Part shown: piece after piece, positions 7,974 to 16,998 of the stretch
How positions within the stretch are numbered: the stretch's first letter is position 1
How the letters are laid out: every line of letters begins with the position of its first letter
Source of the DNA: Streptomyces sp. T12
GTDB lineage: Bacteria > Actinomycetota > Actinomycetes > Streptomycetales > Streptomycetaceae
Reading direction: 5' to 3'
Length of the DNA: 64,000 nt
Assembly: GCF_028736035.1 (NCBI RefSeq)
Contig: NZ_CP117866.1
Coordinates: 8,039,001 to 8,103,000, forward strand
Notes under the pieces: model-generated
The model's database searches: none
What the model saw: only the letters and a program-made list of their open reading frames with translations
What the model was told of the DNA's origin: nothing
Made by a program: the position numbers and the translations under genes

Positions 7974-8525
7974 TCAGTCGGTCGGCGGATCACCGACGAC
8001 CCACCACTCGTCCGTGTCGGCTTCGTCGAGGTCCCTGACGAGACCGTCGACCATGTGCCCGAGCTGGGCTTCTTCGGATGCTTCGTTCAGGGAGGCGCGC
8101 ATGTGCTGCGACGCCTCCCAGTACTCACGGAAGATCGGGCTCTGGAAGAACTCCCGCAGATGCCGGTACAGCTCCTCCCGGTCCAGGATCCCCGCCCGGT
8201 AGAGGTGGAACAGGTGGACGTACCAGGCGTTGGCGTAGAAGAACTGGCGGCGGCGCTCCGCTGGGATGCTCTTGTCGTAGGTGTCGATCACCGCCGCGAG
8301 GGAGGGATCGTCGATCGCCCGGGCCAGCAGCTCCCACTGCATGCGCTGCTGATGTGCCAAGGCCTTGCGGCGGATCGCCAACTCCTCGAGTTCCAGCTGC
8401 CTCTCTTGCAGACGTGCTTCCTCCGACCGCCGTTGTCGCGCTGCCATCGCTGCGCTCGCGGTGGCAGCGAGGAGAGTCAGGGCGGCGGAGGCCAGCCTCC
8501 CCGCAGAGTATTTCCGTGTGGCCAT
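7974..8525 (-). CDS. DUF6082-family protein
   Basis: A 183-residue protein. The N-terminal 32 residues are basic and then hydrophobic (LASAALTLLAATASAAMAA), suggesting a membrane anchor or signal segment. Residues 33-60 are charged and predicted helical. The central part has FFYANAWYVHLFHLYRAG and LREFFQSPIFREYWEAS, which match the DUF6082 family of actinobacteria as I remember it. The tail is acidic (DLDEADTDEWW). The start is the ATG at 8523-8525. No catalytic motif is visible. DUF6082 proteins are numerous in Streptomyces, often beside small regulatory genes, and no function is established. Confidence 0.75.
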   Translation of the reverse strand: MATRKYSAGRLASAALTLLAATASAAMAARQRRSEEARLQERQLELEELAIRRKALAHQQRMQWELLARAIDDPSLAAVIDTYDKSIPAERRRQFFYANAWYVHLFHLYRAGILDREELYRHLREFFQSPIFREYWEASQHMRASLNEASEEAQLGHMVDGLVRDLDEADTDEWWVVGDPPTD

Positions 8526-8847
8526 GTCAATTACCCCCGATCAGGCGGCCGTCCGCCGGTCGTCGGGGTGCGGGTCGACTGGAGGGGACCGGCGAGCGGT
8601 GGGCGGCGCTTGCCGTCTCCCAGAGTGCCGAGCGGCTCTGATCGGCGGGGAGGCGGAGAGGAGGCGCACGGAGGGAAGCGAGGGTCGCACACTCCGGCGC
8701 CATGCCCAACGTCTGCCCGGCAAGTGCTGCTAACAATCGTTCACTTCGCGGTGTTTCTTCCGGCTCGTATCCTGGGTCGGCATTCAATCCTCGTACGTGC
8801 GCCGCTCCGCGAGCCGGCGCACCCGTCGGCGTGAGAGAGGTCGCACG
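8526..8847. other. Divergent intergenic region, DUF6082 / CobW-like gene
   Basis: These 322 bases must hold the promoters of both divergent genes. I see no coding signal: frames here are extensions of neighbours or lack a Shine-Dalgarno. No convincing zinc (Zur) operator, hairpin or repeat was found. The stretch 8729-8790 is the least GC-rich and the likeliest promoter site for the CobW-type gene. Confidence 0.5.
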
Positions 8848-9936
8848 TTGAGTCAGCCGAGCCCCGGTCCGCAGCAGATTCCGGTCGTCGTACTCGCCGG
8901 ATTCCTCGGTTCCGGCAAGACGACTCTGCTCAACCACCTCCTCCACCGCAGCGGAGGCACCCGCATCGGCGCCCTCGTCAACGACTTCGGCGCCATCGAG
9001 ATCGATGCCATGGCCGTCGCCGGCGCGCTCGGCGACTCCACCGTCTCCCTCGGCAACGGCTGCCTGTGCTGCGCGGTCGACGCCAGTGAGCTGGACGTCT
9101 ACCTGGAGCGGCTCGCCCGGCCGTCCACCGGGATCGACGTCATCGTCATCGAGGCCAGCGGGCTCGCCGAGCCCCAGGAGCTCGTGCGCATGGTGCTCGC
9201 CAGTGAACATCCGGGCATCGTGTACGGCGGGCTCGTCGAGGTCGTCGACGCCGCCGAGTTCGACGAGACGCGCGCGAAGCACCCCGAGATCGACCGGCAC
9301 CTCGCCCTCGCCGATCTCGTCGTGGTCAACAAGCTCGACCGGGCGGCGGACGGTGAGCGCATCCTCGGGCTGGTCCGCGACCTCACCGACCGCGCCGCCG
9401 TCGTCCCCGCCACCTACGGCCGTATCGACCCCGAGTTCCTCTTCGACTGCAGGCCCAGCGAGGAGCGCATCGGGCAGCTGTCCTTCGACGACCTGCACGA
9501 GGGCACCGGTGACGACAGCGACGGTTGCCACCACATCGACGGCGACCATCACGGTCACCTGCACGACGCCTACGACAGCCTGTCCTTCGTCTCCGAAGCC
9601 GCTCTCGACCCGCGCCGGTTGATGGCGTTCCTGGACAGCCGGCCGCAGGGGCTCTACCGGATCAAGGGATATGTCGACTTCGGGCCGTACGACGCCCGTA
9701 ACCGGTACGGCGTCCATGCCGTGGGGCGGTTCCTGCGCTTCTACCCGGAGCCCTGGGATTCCTCCGACGCACGCCTCACCCATCTCGTGCTCATCGGCTC
9801 CGGTATCGACGCGTCCGCTCTCGGCAAGGAGTTGGAGGCGTGCAAGAGCGACGCCCCACACGCCGACGAGCACGGCATGTGGGGCGTTCTGCGCTATGTG
9901 CAGGACCCGGGGGAAGAGGACTTCCAGGAGGCCTAG
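8848..9936 (+). CDS. CobW/COG0523-family GTP-binding metallochaperone
   Basis: A 362-residue G3E GTPase. Near the N-terminus are P-loop GFLGSGKTT, the metal-binding GNGCLCC (CxCC type) and ASGLAEP. NKLD is the guanine-specificity motif. A CobW C-terminal domain follows. A histidine-rich loop (CHHIDGDHHGHLHD) between the two domains suggests metal binding. Family members insert or deliver metals (zinc, cobalt or iron) in the cytoplasm. The start is the TTG at 8848 behind GAGAGAGG at 8832-8839. A GTG at 8831 runs into a stop. The TAG stop overlaps the TAG of the convergent parC gene in the palindrome CTAG. Which metal it handles is not visible. Confidence 0.88.
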   Translation: MSQPSPGPQQIPVVVLAGFLGSGKTTLLNHLLHRSGGTRIGALVNDFGAIEIDAMAVAGALGDSTVSLGNGCLCCAVDASELDVYLERLARPSTGIDVIVIEASGLAEPQELVRMVLASEHPGIVYGGLVEVVDAAEFDETRAKHPEIDRHLALADLVVVNKLDRAADGERILGLVRDLTDRAAVVPATYGRIDPEFLFDCRPSEERIGQLSFDDLHEGTGDDSDGCHHIDGDHHGHLHDAYDSLSFVSEAALDPRRLMAFLDSRPQGLYRIKGYVDFGPYDARNRYGVHAVGRFLRFYPEPWDSSDARLTHLVLIGSGIDASALGKELEACKSDAPHADEHGMWGVLRYVQDPGEEDFQEA

Positions 9937-12389
9937 ACCGGCCCCGCCACCACCGCCACCGTCTTCGGCAGCGACACGCCCGAGCCGTCGCGGCGCGGGT
10001 CCATGTCCGGGAGGTCGGCCGGAGTGCCGTTCTTCTGCGCGGCCCGCGCCGGGGCGGCGCCCGCCCAGGCCACGGACAGGCAGTCCTCGCCCTTGAGGAA
10101 CCGCTGGCAGCGGACGCCGCCGGTGGCGCGGCCCTTGCGGGGGTACTGGTCGAACGGGGTCAGCTTGGCCGTCGTCTGGACCGAGTCGTCCAGCGTGCCG
10201 CGCGAGCCCGCGACCGTGAAGACGACCGCGTCGGCCGCCGGGTCCACCGCCGTGAAGGAGATGACCTTCGCGCCCTCCGCAAGCTTGATGCCGGCCATGC
10301 CGCCGGCGGCGCGGCCCTGCGGGCGGACCTGCGAGGCCTGGTAGCGCAGCAGCTGTGCGTCGTCCGTGATGAAGACCAGGTCCTCCTCCCCGGTGCGTAG
10401 CTCGACCGCGCCGACGATCCGGTCGCCCTCCTTGAGAGTGATGACCTCCAACTCGTCCTTGTTGGTCGGGTAGTCGGGCACCACGCGCTTGACGACGCCC
10501 TGTTCCGTGCCGATCGCCAGGCCGGGGGAGGACTCGTCGAGCGTGGTCAGGCAGACCAGGGTCTCGTTGCCTTCCAGCGAGACGAACTCCGACAGCGGCG
10601 CGCCGCCCGCGAGGTTCGGCCGCGACGCCGTCTCCGGCAGCTGGGGCAGGTCGATGACGTTGATGCGCAGCAGACGGCCCGTGGACGTCACCGCGCCCAC
10701 CTCGCCGCGGGCCGTGGCCGACACCGCCGAGATGATCACGTCGTGCTTGGAGCGCTTCGCGTCGCCGTCCTCCGCGAAGGGGTCGCCGTTCGCCGTACGG
10801 GCCAGCAGCCCCGTCGAGGACAGCAGCACCCGGCACGGGTCGTCCGCCACCTGGAGCGGTACCGCCGAGACCTGGCTGCCCGCCGACTCCAGCAGGACCG
10901 TACGCCGCTCGGTGCCGAACTTCTTGGCCACCGCGGCCAGTTCGGAGGAGACCAGCTTGCGCAGCTCGGCGTCCGAGTCGAGGATCCGGGTCAGCTCCGC
11001 GATCTCCGTGTTCAGCTTGTCCTTCTCCGCCTCCAGCTCGATACGGTCGAACCTGGTGAGACGGCGCAGCGGGGTGTCCAGGATGTACTGCGTCTGGACC
11101 TCGCTCAGCGAGAAGCGCTCCATCAGGCGCTCCTTGGCCTGTGCGGAGTTGTCGCTGGACCGGATCAGCCGGATGACCTCGTCGATGTCCAGCAGCGCCG
11201 TGAGCAGGCCTTCGACCAGGTGCAGTCGATCGCGCTTCTTGCCGCGGCGGAACTCGCTGCGGCGCCGCACGACCTCGAAGCGGTGGTCGAGGTAGACCTC
11301 CAGGAGCTCCTTGAGGCCCAGGGTGAGGGGCTGGCCGTCGACCAGCGCGACATTGTTGATGCCGAAGGACTCCTCCATCGGCGTCAGCTTGTAGAGCTGC
11401 TCCAGGACCGCCTCGGGCACGAAGCCGTTCTTGATCTCGATGACCAGGCGCAGGCCGTGCTCGCGGTCGGTGAGGTCCTTGACGTCGGCGATGCCCTGGA
11501 TCTTCTTCGAGCCGACCAGGTCCTTGATCTTGGCGATCACCTTCTCCGGGCCGACCGCGAAGGGCAGCTCGGTGATGACGAGGCCCTTGCGGCGCGCCGT
11601 CACGGTCTCCACCGACACCGTGGCACGGATCTTGAACGTGCCGCGGCCCGTCTCGTAGGCGTCCCGGATGCCGGAGAGGCCGACGATACGGCCGCCGGTG
11701 GGCAGGTCGGGGCCCGGGACGTACTTCATCAGGGCGTCCAGATCCGCGCTCGGGTAGCGGATCAGGTGGCGGGCGGCCGCGATGACCTCGGCGAGGTTGT
11801 GCGGCGGCATGTTGGTGGCCATGCCGACCGCGATGCCCGACGAGCCGTTCACCAGGAGGTTCGGGAAGGCGGCGGGCAGCGCCACCGGCTCCTGCTCCTG
11901 GCCGTCGTAGTTGGGGTTGAAGTCGACGGTGTCCTCGTCGATGGACTCCGTCATCAGGCTCGCGGGCTCGGCGGCGCGGCACTCGGTGTACCGCATGGCG
12001 GCCGGCGGGTCGTCGTTGCCCAGCGAGCCGAAGTTGCCGTGGCCGTCGACCAGCGGGACGCGCATCGAGAAGGGCTGGGCCATGCGCACCAGGGCGTCGT
12101 AGATCGACGCGTCGCCGTGCGGGTGCAACTTACCCATGACCTCGCCGACGACGCGGGCGCACTTCACATAGCCGCGGTCGGGGCGCAGGCCCATCTCGTT
12201 CATCTGGTAGACGATGCGGCGGTGCACCGGCTTGAGGCCATCGCGGGCGTCCGGCAGGGCGCGCGAGTAGATGACCGAGTACGCGTACTCGAGGAAGGAG
12301 CCCTGCATCTCGTCGACGACGTCGATGTCGAGGATCTTCTCCTCGTACGAGTCGTCGGGCGGCGGGGTCTTCGTGCTGCGGCGGGCCAT
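9933..12389 (-). CDS. parC: DNA topoisomerase IV / gyrase-like subunit A
   Basis: An 818-residue type IIA topoisomerase A subunit. The breakage-reunion domain begins near residue 30 ([20 protein letters not shown]). The catalytic tyrosine is Tyr134 in AMRYTE. The C-terminal third carries the repeated beta-propeller blades that wrap DNA. In the quinolone-resistance region [10 protein letters not shown], Ala94 replaces the serine of E. coli GyrA Ser83. The partner ParE is not in the window. The start is the ATG at 12387-12389 ([10 protein letters not shown]), because residues upstream in the same frame lack similarity. It is called ParC rather than GyrA from genomic context and from memory of the S. 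coelicolor order. The two are hard to separate by eye. Confidence 0.88.
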   Translation of the reverse strand: MARRSTKTPPPDDSYEEKILDIDVVDEMQGSFLEYAYSVIYSRALPDARDGLKPVHRRIVYQMNEMGLRPDRGYVKCARVVGEVMGKLHPHGDASIYDALVRMAQPFSMRVPLVDGHGNFGSLGNDDPPAAMRYTECRAAEPASLMTESIDEDTVDFNPNYDGQEQEPVALPAAFPNLLVNGSSGIAVGMATNMPPHNLAEVIAAARHLIRYPSADLDALMKYVPGPDLPTGGRIVGLSGIRDAYETGRGTFKIRATVSVETVTARRKGLVITELPFAVGPEKVIAKIKDLVGSKKIQGIADVKDLTDREHGLRLVIEIKNGFVPEAVLEQLYKLTPMEESFGINNVALVDGQPLTLGLKELLEVYLDHRFEVVRRRSEFRRGKKRDRLHLVEGLLTALLDIDEVIRLIRSSDNSAQAKERLMERFSLSEVQTQYILDTPLRRLTRFDRIELEAEKDKLNTEIAELTRILDSDAELRKLVSSELAAVAKKFGTERRTVLLESAGSQVSAVPLQVADDPCRVLLSSTGLLARTANGDPFAEDGDAKRSKHDVIISAVSATARGEVGAVTSTGRLLRINVIDLPQLPETASRPNLAGGAPLSEFVSLEGNETLVCLTTLDESSPGLAIGTEQGVVKRVVPDYPTNKDELEVITLKEGDRIVGAVELRTGEEDLVFITDDAQLLRYQASQVRPQGRAAGGMAGIKLAEGAKVISFTAVDPAADAVVFTVAGSRGTLDDSVQTTAKLTPFDQYPRKGRATGGVRCQRFLKGEDCLSVAWAGAAPARAAQKNGTPADLPDMDPRRDGSGVSLPKTVAVVAGPV

Positions 12390-12867
12390 CGCTGCCGGCT
12401 CCTCTGGTTCTGGTCGCTCGAGCGTTTGCGGGATCTGACGCGGACCATTGTGGACCGCGCCACTGACAACCACCGACCAGGATCCGATGTTGGGCTCCCG
12501 CCCGGCGTCCGAGAAGTGTCGCCGACGCCCGGCTCTGCCTGCGACCGAGGGTCGGGACGGACCACCAACCGCCCTGGCCGAGGCAGCGCTTGCGGGAGGG
12601 CAAGCGCGCGCCGCGAGACCGTTCACTCGCCGGAGTGATCGGCGAGCACCGTCCGAGGTCGTGCGGCGGCAGGCAGGTCAGAGGGGACGGCGAGCCGTGC
12701 CCGAGCGCTGTCCTCCTCGGCGCCCCCGGCTCGCGTTCACCGCCGTACGGACACGGCGTTCTGACCGGGAACTTCGCCGACCCTTCGGACGCTGCATACA
12801 GTGGCAGGAGCTGAATACGAACTGCTCGGCACAACGCAGTGCACGCGACCGGAAGGACACCTTGCCC
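12390..12867. other. Divergent intergenic region, parC / M16 peptidase genes
   Basis: There are 478 bases without a convincing gene. An eight-base perfect inverted repeat, GCGCTTGC (12586-12593) with GCAAGCGC (12600-12607) around GGGAGG, could be a weak terminator or operator. The open frames crossing this stretch are leftward or rightward extensions of the flanking genes. Promoters for both genes should be here. I could not place -10/-35 elements with confidence. Confidence 0.45.
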
Positions 12868-14226
12868 ATGGGTCACACGGCCACACCGGAGGCACAATCC
12901 GGCGGCCTCACCGCGACGGAGCACCGCCTGGCCAACGGCCTGCGTGTGGTGCTCTCCGAGGACCACCTCACGCCGGTCGCCGCGGTCTGTCTCTGGTACG
13001 ACGTCGGCTCCCGCCACGAGGTCAAGGGCCGTACCGGACTCGCCCACCTCTTCGAGCACCTGATGTTCCAGGGCTCGAGCAGCGTGAAGGGCACGGGCCA
13101 CTTCGAGCTCGTCCAGGGCGCGGGCGGCTCGCCGAACGGCACCACCAGCTTCGAGCGCACCAACTACTTCGAGACCATGCCCGCCCACCAGCTGGAGCTC
13201 GCGCTGTGGCTGGAGGCCGACCGCATGGGCAGCCTCCTGGTGGCGCTCGACGAGGAGGGCCTGGAGAACCAGCGCGACGTCGTCAAGAACGAGCGCCGCC
13301 AGCGCTACGACAACGTCCCGTACGGCACGGCTTTCGAGAAGCTCACCGCCCTGTCGTACCCGGACGGTCACCCCTACCACCACACGCCGATCGGCTCGAT
13401 GGCCGACCTGGACGCGGCCAGCCTGGAGGACGCCCGCGCGTTCTTCCGCACCTACTACGCGCCCAACAACGCCGTCCTGTCCATCGTCGGCGACATCGAC
13501 CCGGAGCAGACGCTCGCCTGGGTCGAGAAGTACTTCGGCACCATCCAGGCCCACGACGGCAAGCCCGAGCCGCGCGACGGCTCGCTGCCCGAGATCATCG
13601 GCGAGCAGCTGCGCGAGGTCGTCGAGGAGAACGTCCCCGCGCGCGCGATGATGGCCGCCTACCGGCTCCCGACGGACGGCACGCGCGAGTGCGATGCGGC
13701 CGACCTGGCGCTGACCGTCCTCGGCGGCGGCGAGTCCTCCCGCCTCTACAACCGGCTGGTCCGCCGCGACCGTACGGCCGTGGCGGCCGGGTTCGGCCTG
13801 CTGCGCCTGGCCGGGGCGCCCTCCCTGGGCTGGCTGGACGTGAAGACCTCCGGCGACGTCGAGGTGCCGGTCATCGAGGCGGCCGTGGACGAGGAGCTCG
13901 CCCGCTTCGCGGCGGAGGGCCCCACCGCCGAGGAGATGGAGCGCGCGCAGGCCCAGCTGGAGCGCGAGTGGCTGGACCGGCTCGGCACCGTCGCGGGCCG
14001 CGCCGACGAACTGTGCCGGTACGCCGTCCTGTTCGGCGACCCGCAGCTCGCCTTCACCGCCGTACAGCGCGTCCTCGACATCACCGCAGAGGAGGTCCAG
14101 GCGGTCGCCAAGGCCCGCCTGCGCCCCGACAACCGCGCGGTGCTCGTGTACGAGCCGACCGCAGCCGAGGCCGACGACCTCGAGGCCGCCGAGACCACCG
14201 ACGAGAACGAGGAGTCGGCGCAGTGA
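12868..14226 (+). CDS. M16-family zinc peptidase, active subunit
   Basis: A 452-residue pitrilysin-class peptidase. The inverted zinc-binding motif HxxEH is present as H60-L-F-E63-H64, and the downstream acidic ligand region is present (ENQRDVVKNE). The later half is the second M16 core fold. No signal peptide is seen, so it acts in the cytoplasm or is exported without a classical signal. The start is the ATG at 12868, with GGAAGG 11 bases before. The TTG at 12862 is an alternative. Its stop codon overlaps the GTG of the next gene, so the two subunits are probably co-translated as a heteromer, as in other bacterial M16 pairs. The substrate is unknown. Confidence 0.88.
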   Translation: MGHTATPEAQSGGLTATEHRLANGLRVVLSEDHLTPVAAVCLWYDVGSRHEVKGRTGLAHLFEHLMFQGSSSVKGTGHFELVQGAGGSPNGTTSFERTNYFETMPAHQLELALWLEADRMGSLLVALDEEGLENQRDVVKNERRQRYDNVPYGTAFEKLTALSYPDGHPYHHTPIGSMADLDAASLEDARAFFRTYYAPNNAVLSIVGDIDPEQTLAWVEKYFGTIQAHDGKPEPRDGSLPEIIGEQLREVVEENVPARAMMAAYRLPTDGTRECDAADLALTVLGGGESSRLYNRLVRRDRTAVAAGFGLLRLAGAPSLGWLDVKTSGDVEVPVIEAAVDEELARFAAEGPTAEEMERAQAQLEREWLDRLGTVAGRADELCRYAVLFGDPQLAFTAVQRVLDITAEEVQAVAKARLRPDNRAVLVYEPTAAEADDLEAAETTDENEESAQ

Positions 14227-15611
14227 CCGAGCTCGCCAGCATGGAGTTCCACCCGCAGCCCCAGGCCGGCGAGGCCCGGCCCTGGGCGTTCCCGGCGCCC
14301 GAGCGGGGCAAGCTGGACAACGGCCTGACGGTCCTGCGCTGCCACCGCCCCGGCCAGCAGGTCATCGCCGTCGAGGTGCTCCTGGACACACCCCTGGAGG
14401 CCGAGCCGAAGGGCCTGGACGGCATCGCCACGATCATGGCGCGGGCTCTGTCCGAGGGCACCGACAAGCACACCGCCGAGGAGTTCGCCGCCGAGCTGGA
14501 GCGCTGCGGCGCCACGCTCGACGCGTACGCCGACCACCCCGGCATCCGCGTCAGCCTCGAGGTGCCTGTCTCCCGCCTGCCGAAGGCCCTCGGTCTGCTC
14601 GCCGACGCCCTCAGGGCGCCCGGGTTCGAGGACGCCGAGGTCGAGCGTCTGGTGCGCAACCGGCTCGACGAGATCCCGCACGAGATGGCCAACCCCTCGC
14701 GCCGCGCCGCCAAGGAGCTCTCCAAGCAGCTGTTCCCGGCGACCTCGCGCATGTCCCGCCCGCGCCAGGGCACCGAGGACACGGTCGCGGGCATCGACTC
14801 CGCGGGCGTACGCGCCTTCTACGAGCGGCATGTGCGCCCCGCCACCTCCACCGTCGTGGTGGTCGGCGACCTCACCGGCGTCGACCTCGACGACCTGCTC
14901 GGCGACAGCCTCGGCGCCTGGACCGGCTCCCCGGCCCAGCCCCGGCCGGTCCCGCCGGTGACCGCGGACGACACCGGGCGCGTCGTCATCGTGGACCGCC
15001 CCGGCGCCGTCCAGACGCAGCTGCTGATCGGCCGCATCGGCCCCGACCGGCACGACCGCGTGTGGCCCGCGCAGGTGCTCGGCACCTACTGCCTCGGCGG
15101 CACCCTCACCTCCCGCCTGGACAAGGTCCTGCGCGAGGAGAAGGGCTACACCTACGGTGTGCGCGCGTTCGGGCAGGTCCTGCGCTCCGCCCCGGACGGC
15201 ACGGGCGCGGCCATGCTCGCCATCAGCGGCTCCGTCGACACCCCGAACACCGGTCCGGCTCTGGACGACCTCTGGAAGGTCCTGCGCGGGGTCGCCGGCG
15301 AAGGGCTCACCGACGCCGAGCGGGACTTCGCCGTGCAGAACCTGGTCGGGGTGGCGCCGCTGAAGTACGAGACCGCCGCCTCCGTGGCGAACACCCTGGC
15401 CGACCAGGTCGAGCAGCACCTGCCCGACGACTACCAGGCGACGCTGTACCAGCGGCTCGCCGCGACCGGCACCGTCGAGGCCACCGCGGCGGCCGTGAGC
15501 GCCTTCCCGGTGGACCGGCTGGTGACGATCCTCGTCGGCGACGCGGCCGAGATCCGGGAGCCCGTCGAGGCCCTCGGCATCGGCGAAGTCACCGTCGTGG
15601 CAGCCGAGTAG
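14223..15611 (+). CDS. M16-family peptidase homologue lacking the zinc motif
   Basis: A 462-residue partner of the preceding peptidase. The region where HxxEH should stand reads GLDGIATIMARALSEGT, with no His-Glu-His triad, so it is probably the non-catalytic subunit that closes the chamber. It retains the RxYT-like segment EEKGYTYGVRAF, which is typical of the substrate-binding C-terminal half of M16B subunits. The start is the GTG at 14223, overlapping the upstream TGA (GTGA). A hairpin terminator follows at 15669. A 12-base direct repeat, GCAGCCGAGTAG, includes the end of the gene and is repeated 21 bases downstream. Confidence 0.85.
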   Translation: MTELASMEFHPQPQAGEARPWAFPAPERGKLDNGLTVLRCHRPGQQVIAVEVLLDTPLEAEPKGLDGIATIMARALSEGTDKHTAEEFAAELERCGATLDAYADHPGIRVSLEVPVSRLPKALGLLADALRAPGFEDAEVERLVRNRLDEIPHEMANPSRRAAKELSKQLFPATSRMSRPRQGTEDTVAGIDSAGVRAFYERHVRPATSTVVVVGDLTGVDLDDLLGDSLGAWTGSPAQPRPVPPVTADDTGRVVIVDRPGAVQTQLLIGRIGPDRHDRVWPAQVLGTYCLGGTLTSRLDKVLREEKGYTYGVRAFGQVLRSAPDGTGAAMLAISGSVDTPNTGPALDDLWKVLRGVAGEGLTDAERDFAVQNLVGVAPLKYETAASVANTLADQVEQHLPDDYQATLYQRLAATGTVEATAAAVSAFPVDRLVTILVGDAAEIREPVEALGIGEVTVVAAE

Positions 15612-15668
15612 CAACAGCGGCAGCCGAGTAGAGGCAGGCACAGCGCCGGCCAGCGGCACGCGCGTGCA

Positions 15669-15702
15669 GGGGCCCTGGTGACGAAAGAGTCACCGGGGCC
15701 CC
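15669..15702 (+). terminator. Strong hairpin terminator after M16 pair
   Basis: GGGGCCCTGGTGAC (15669-15682) pairs with GTCACCGGGGCCCC (15689-15702) around GAAAGA, with one T-G wobble. It is followed by TTTAT. Confidence 0.8.
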
Positions 15703-15853
15703 TTTATGCCCGAATTGAGGGAGAGGTTGCCTGTCTGGCCTGTGGGATGCGCTACAAAAGCCGTGATCCGTTTGGGGATTGAAAGTTGTCCCGCTTAGCG
15801 TCTTGCGGGCTGTCCGTCAGGCAGTGCGCCGCGCCCGCGGCACCGGACAGCCA

Positions 15854-16005
15854 TCGCCGAGTCCCCGTACGGCGCGAGCCAGGGGAGCCGGGGACCCATC
15901 GAAGTCCCTGGGGTGAATCGGACGCCCGCGCAGCCGCGAGGGGGTCCGTAGGAGACCTTCCTGCTCCGAACCCGTCAGCTAACCCGGTAGGCGAGAAGGA
16001 AGGAA
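15854..16005 (+). ncRNA. c-di-AMP riboswitch (ydaO-yuaA leader)
   Basis: The leader contains the conserved blocks of the ydaO class in order: GCGAGCCAGGGGAGCCGGGG followed by ACCCA, GGGGTGAATCGG, and near the 3' end CCGAACCCGTCAGCTAACC and GGTAGGCG. The last block sits inside a closing stem formed by CCTTCCTG and GAAGGAAGG. An extra hairpin (GGCTGTCCG at 15808-15816 with CGGACAGCC at 15844-15852) precedes it. This class binds cyclic di-AMP and in actinobacteria switches off cell-wall hydrolase and osmotic genes. It ends about 15 bases before the M23 peptidase start. The boundaries are approximate. Confidence 0.9.
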
Positions 16006-16020
16006 AGGACCAGCCACTAC

Positions 16021-16806
16021 ATGGCGTTCACCTGCGCCACCGGGAAGAACCGTCCCACCGGGAAGCACCGTCGCCCCAGCCGGTTCGAGCGCACCACCGC
16101 CCGCGCTGCGGGCGTCGCCGCTCTCACTGCCACCGGCGTCATAGGCACCCTCGCCACCCCGGCGCTCGCCGCCGAACCCGCTGTCGAGCAGACCGGCCTC
16201 ATCCCCGTCGTCACCATCGAGAACTCGATCGCCGACCAGATCGACGCCCAGGCCGCCGCCCAGGAGCAGGCCGCCGAGGAGGCCGCGGCCCGTAAGAAGG
16301 CCGCCGAGGAGGCCGCGCGCAAGAAGGCGGCCGAGAAGGCCAAGCAGGAGCGCGAGGCCAAGGAGCGCGCCGCCCGCGAGGCCGAGCGCAAGCGCCTGCT
16401 GTCCTACGTGGCGCCGATCTCCGGCTCGTACATCTCCACCGGCTACAAGGCCGGCGGCGCCGTCTGGTCCTCCGGCAGCCACACGGGCGTCGACTTCCAC
16501 GCCGCCAGCGGCACCTCCGTCCACGCGGTCGGCTCCGGCACCGTCGTGGAGGCCGGTTGGGGCGGGTCGTACGGCAACAACATCGTGATCAAGATGAACG
16601 ACGGTACGTACACCCAGTACGGCCACCTGTCGTCCATAGGCGTCTCGGTGGGCCAGGCCGTCACGCCCGGCCAGCAGATCGGCCTGTCCGGCGCCACCGG
16701 CAACGTCACCGGACCGCACCTGCACTTCGAGGCCCGCACGACGGCGGAGTACGGATCCGACATCGACCCCGTCGCCTACCTCCGCTCGCACGGCGTGAAC
16801 CTCTGA
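16021..16806 (+). CDS. Secreted M23-family cell-wall endopeptidase
   Basis: A 261-residue protein. The N-terminus is a long secretion signal (basic leader, hydrophobic AAGVAALTATGVIGTLA, cleavage after ALA near residue 51). Residues about 75-125 form an Ala/Glu/Lys-rich coiled coil, common in wall-associated peptidases. The C-terminal domain is an M23 (LytM) metallopeptidase with the zinc ligands H and D in HTGVDFH, and the HLH motif in GPHLHFE. It would cut peptide cross-links in peptidoglycan outside the membrane. The start is the ATG at 16021 after a GAAGGAAAGG Shine-Dalgarno. It lies under a c-di-AMP riboswitch, which ties wall remodelling to c-di-AMP levels. A terminator follows. Confidence 0.93.
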   Translation: MAFTCATGKNRPTGKHRRPSRFERTTARAAGVAALTATGVIGTLATPALAAEPAVEQTGLIPVVTIENSIADQIDAQAAAQEQAAEEAAARKKAAEEAARKKAAEKAKQEREAKERAAREAERKRLLSYVAPISGSYISTGYKAGGAVWSSGSHTGVDFHAASGTSVHAVGSGTVVEAGWGGSYGNNIVIKMNDGTYTQYGHLSSIGVSVGQAVTPGQQIGLSGATGNVTGPHLHFEARTTAEYGSDIDPVAYLRSHGVNL

Positions 16807-16830
16807 CGGCTCCACTGCGCCTCCCCTCCC

Positions 16831-16862
16831 CGAAAGCCCCGGCTCCCGAGCCGGGGCTTTCG
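16831..16862 (+). terminator. Perfect hairpin terminator after M23 gene
   Basis: CGAAAGCCCCGGCTC (16831-16845) and its exact complement GAGCCGGGGCTTTCG (16848-16862) flank a two-base gap. The T-rich right arm makes it a good intrinsic terminator. Confidence 0.8.
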
Positions 16863-16998
16863 GCGTTTCGGACGACCGGCTGTCCAAAAAATATCCATGG
16901 ATTCCGACCCGCCATCGGAAATTCCAGCCGGGTGCAATAGAGTCACTGAACACACGTCATTCGTCGACGTTTCACGGGGATTAAAGCGGAGGTCGGTC

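Noticed and set aside
8526..8847. Zur-type zinc operator before the CobW-type gene
   Set aside because: No TGAAAATnATTTTCA-like palindrome is present.
8527..11982. Long minus-strand open frame overlapping the CobW-type and parC genes
   Set aside because: It is a GC-rich frame read across genuine genes; the translation has Arg/Gly/Pro-rich runs and no family motif.
12801..14222. Upstream extension of the second M16 gene frame
   Set aside because: It runs over the first M16 gene in another frame; the GTG at 14223 with stop overlap is the better start.
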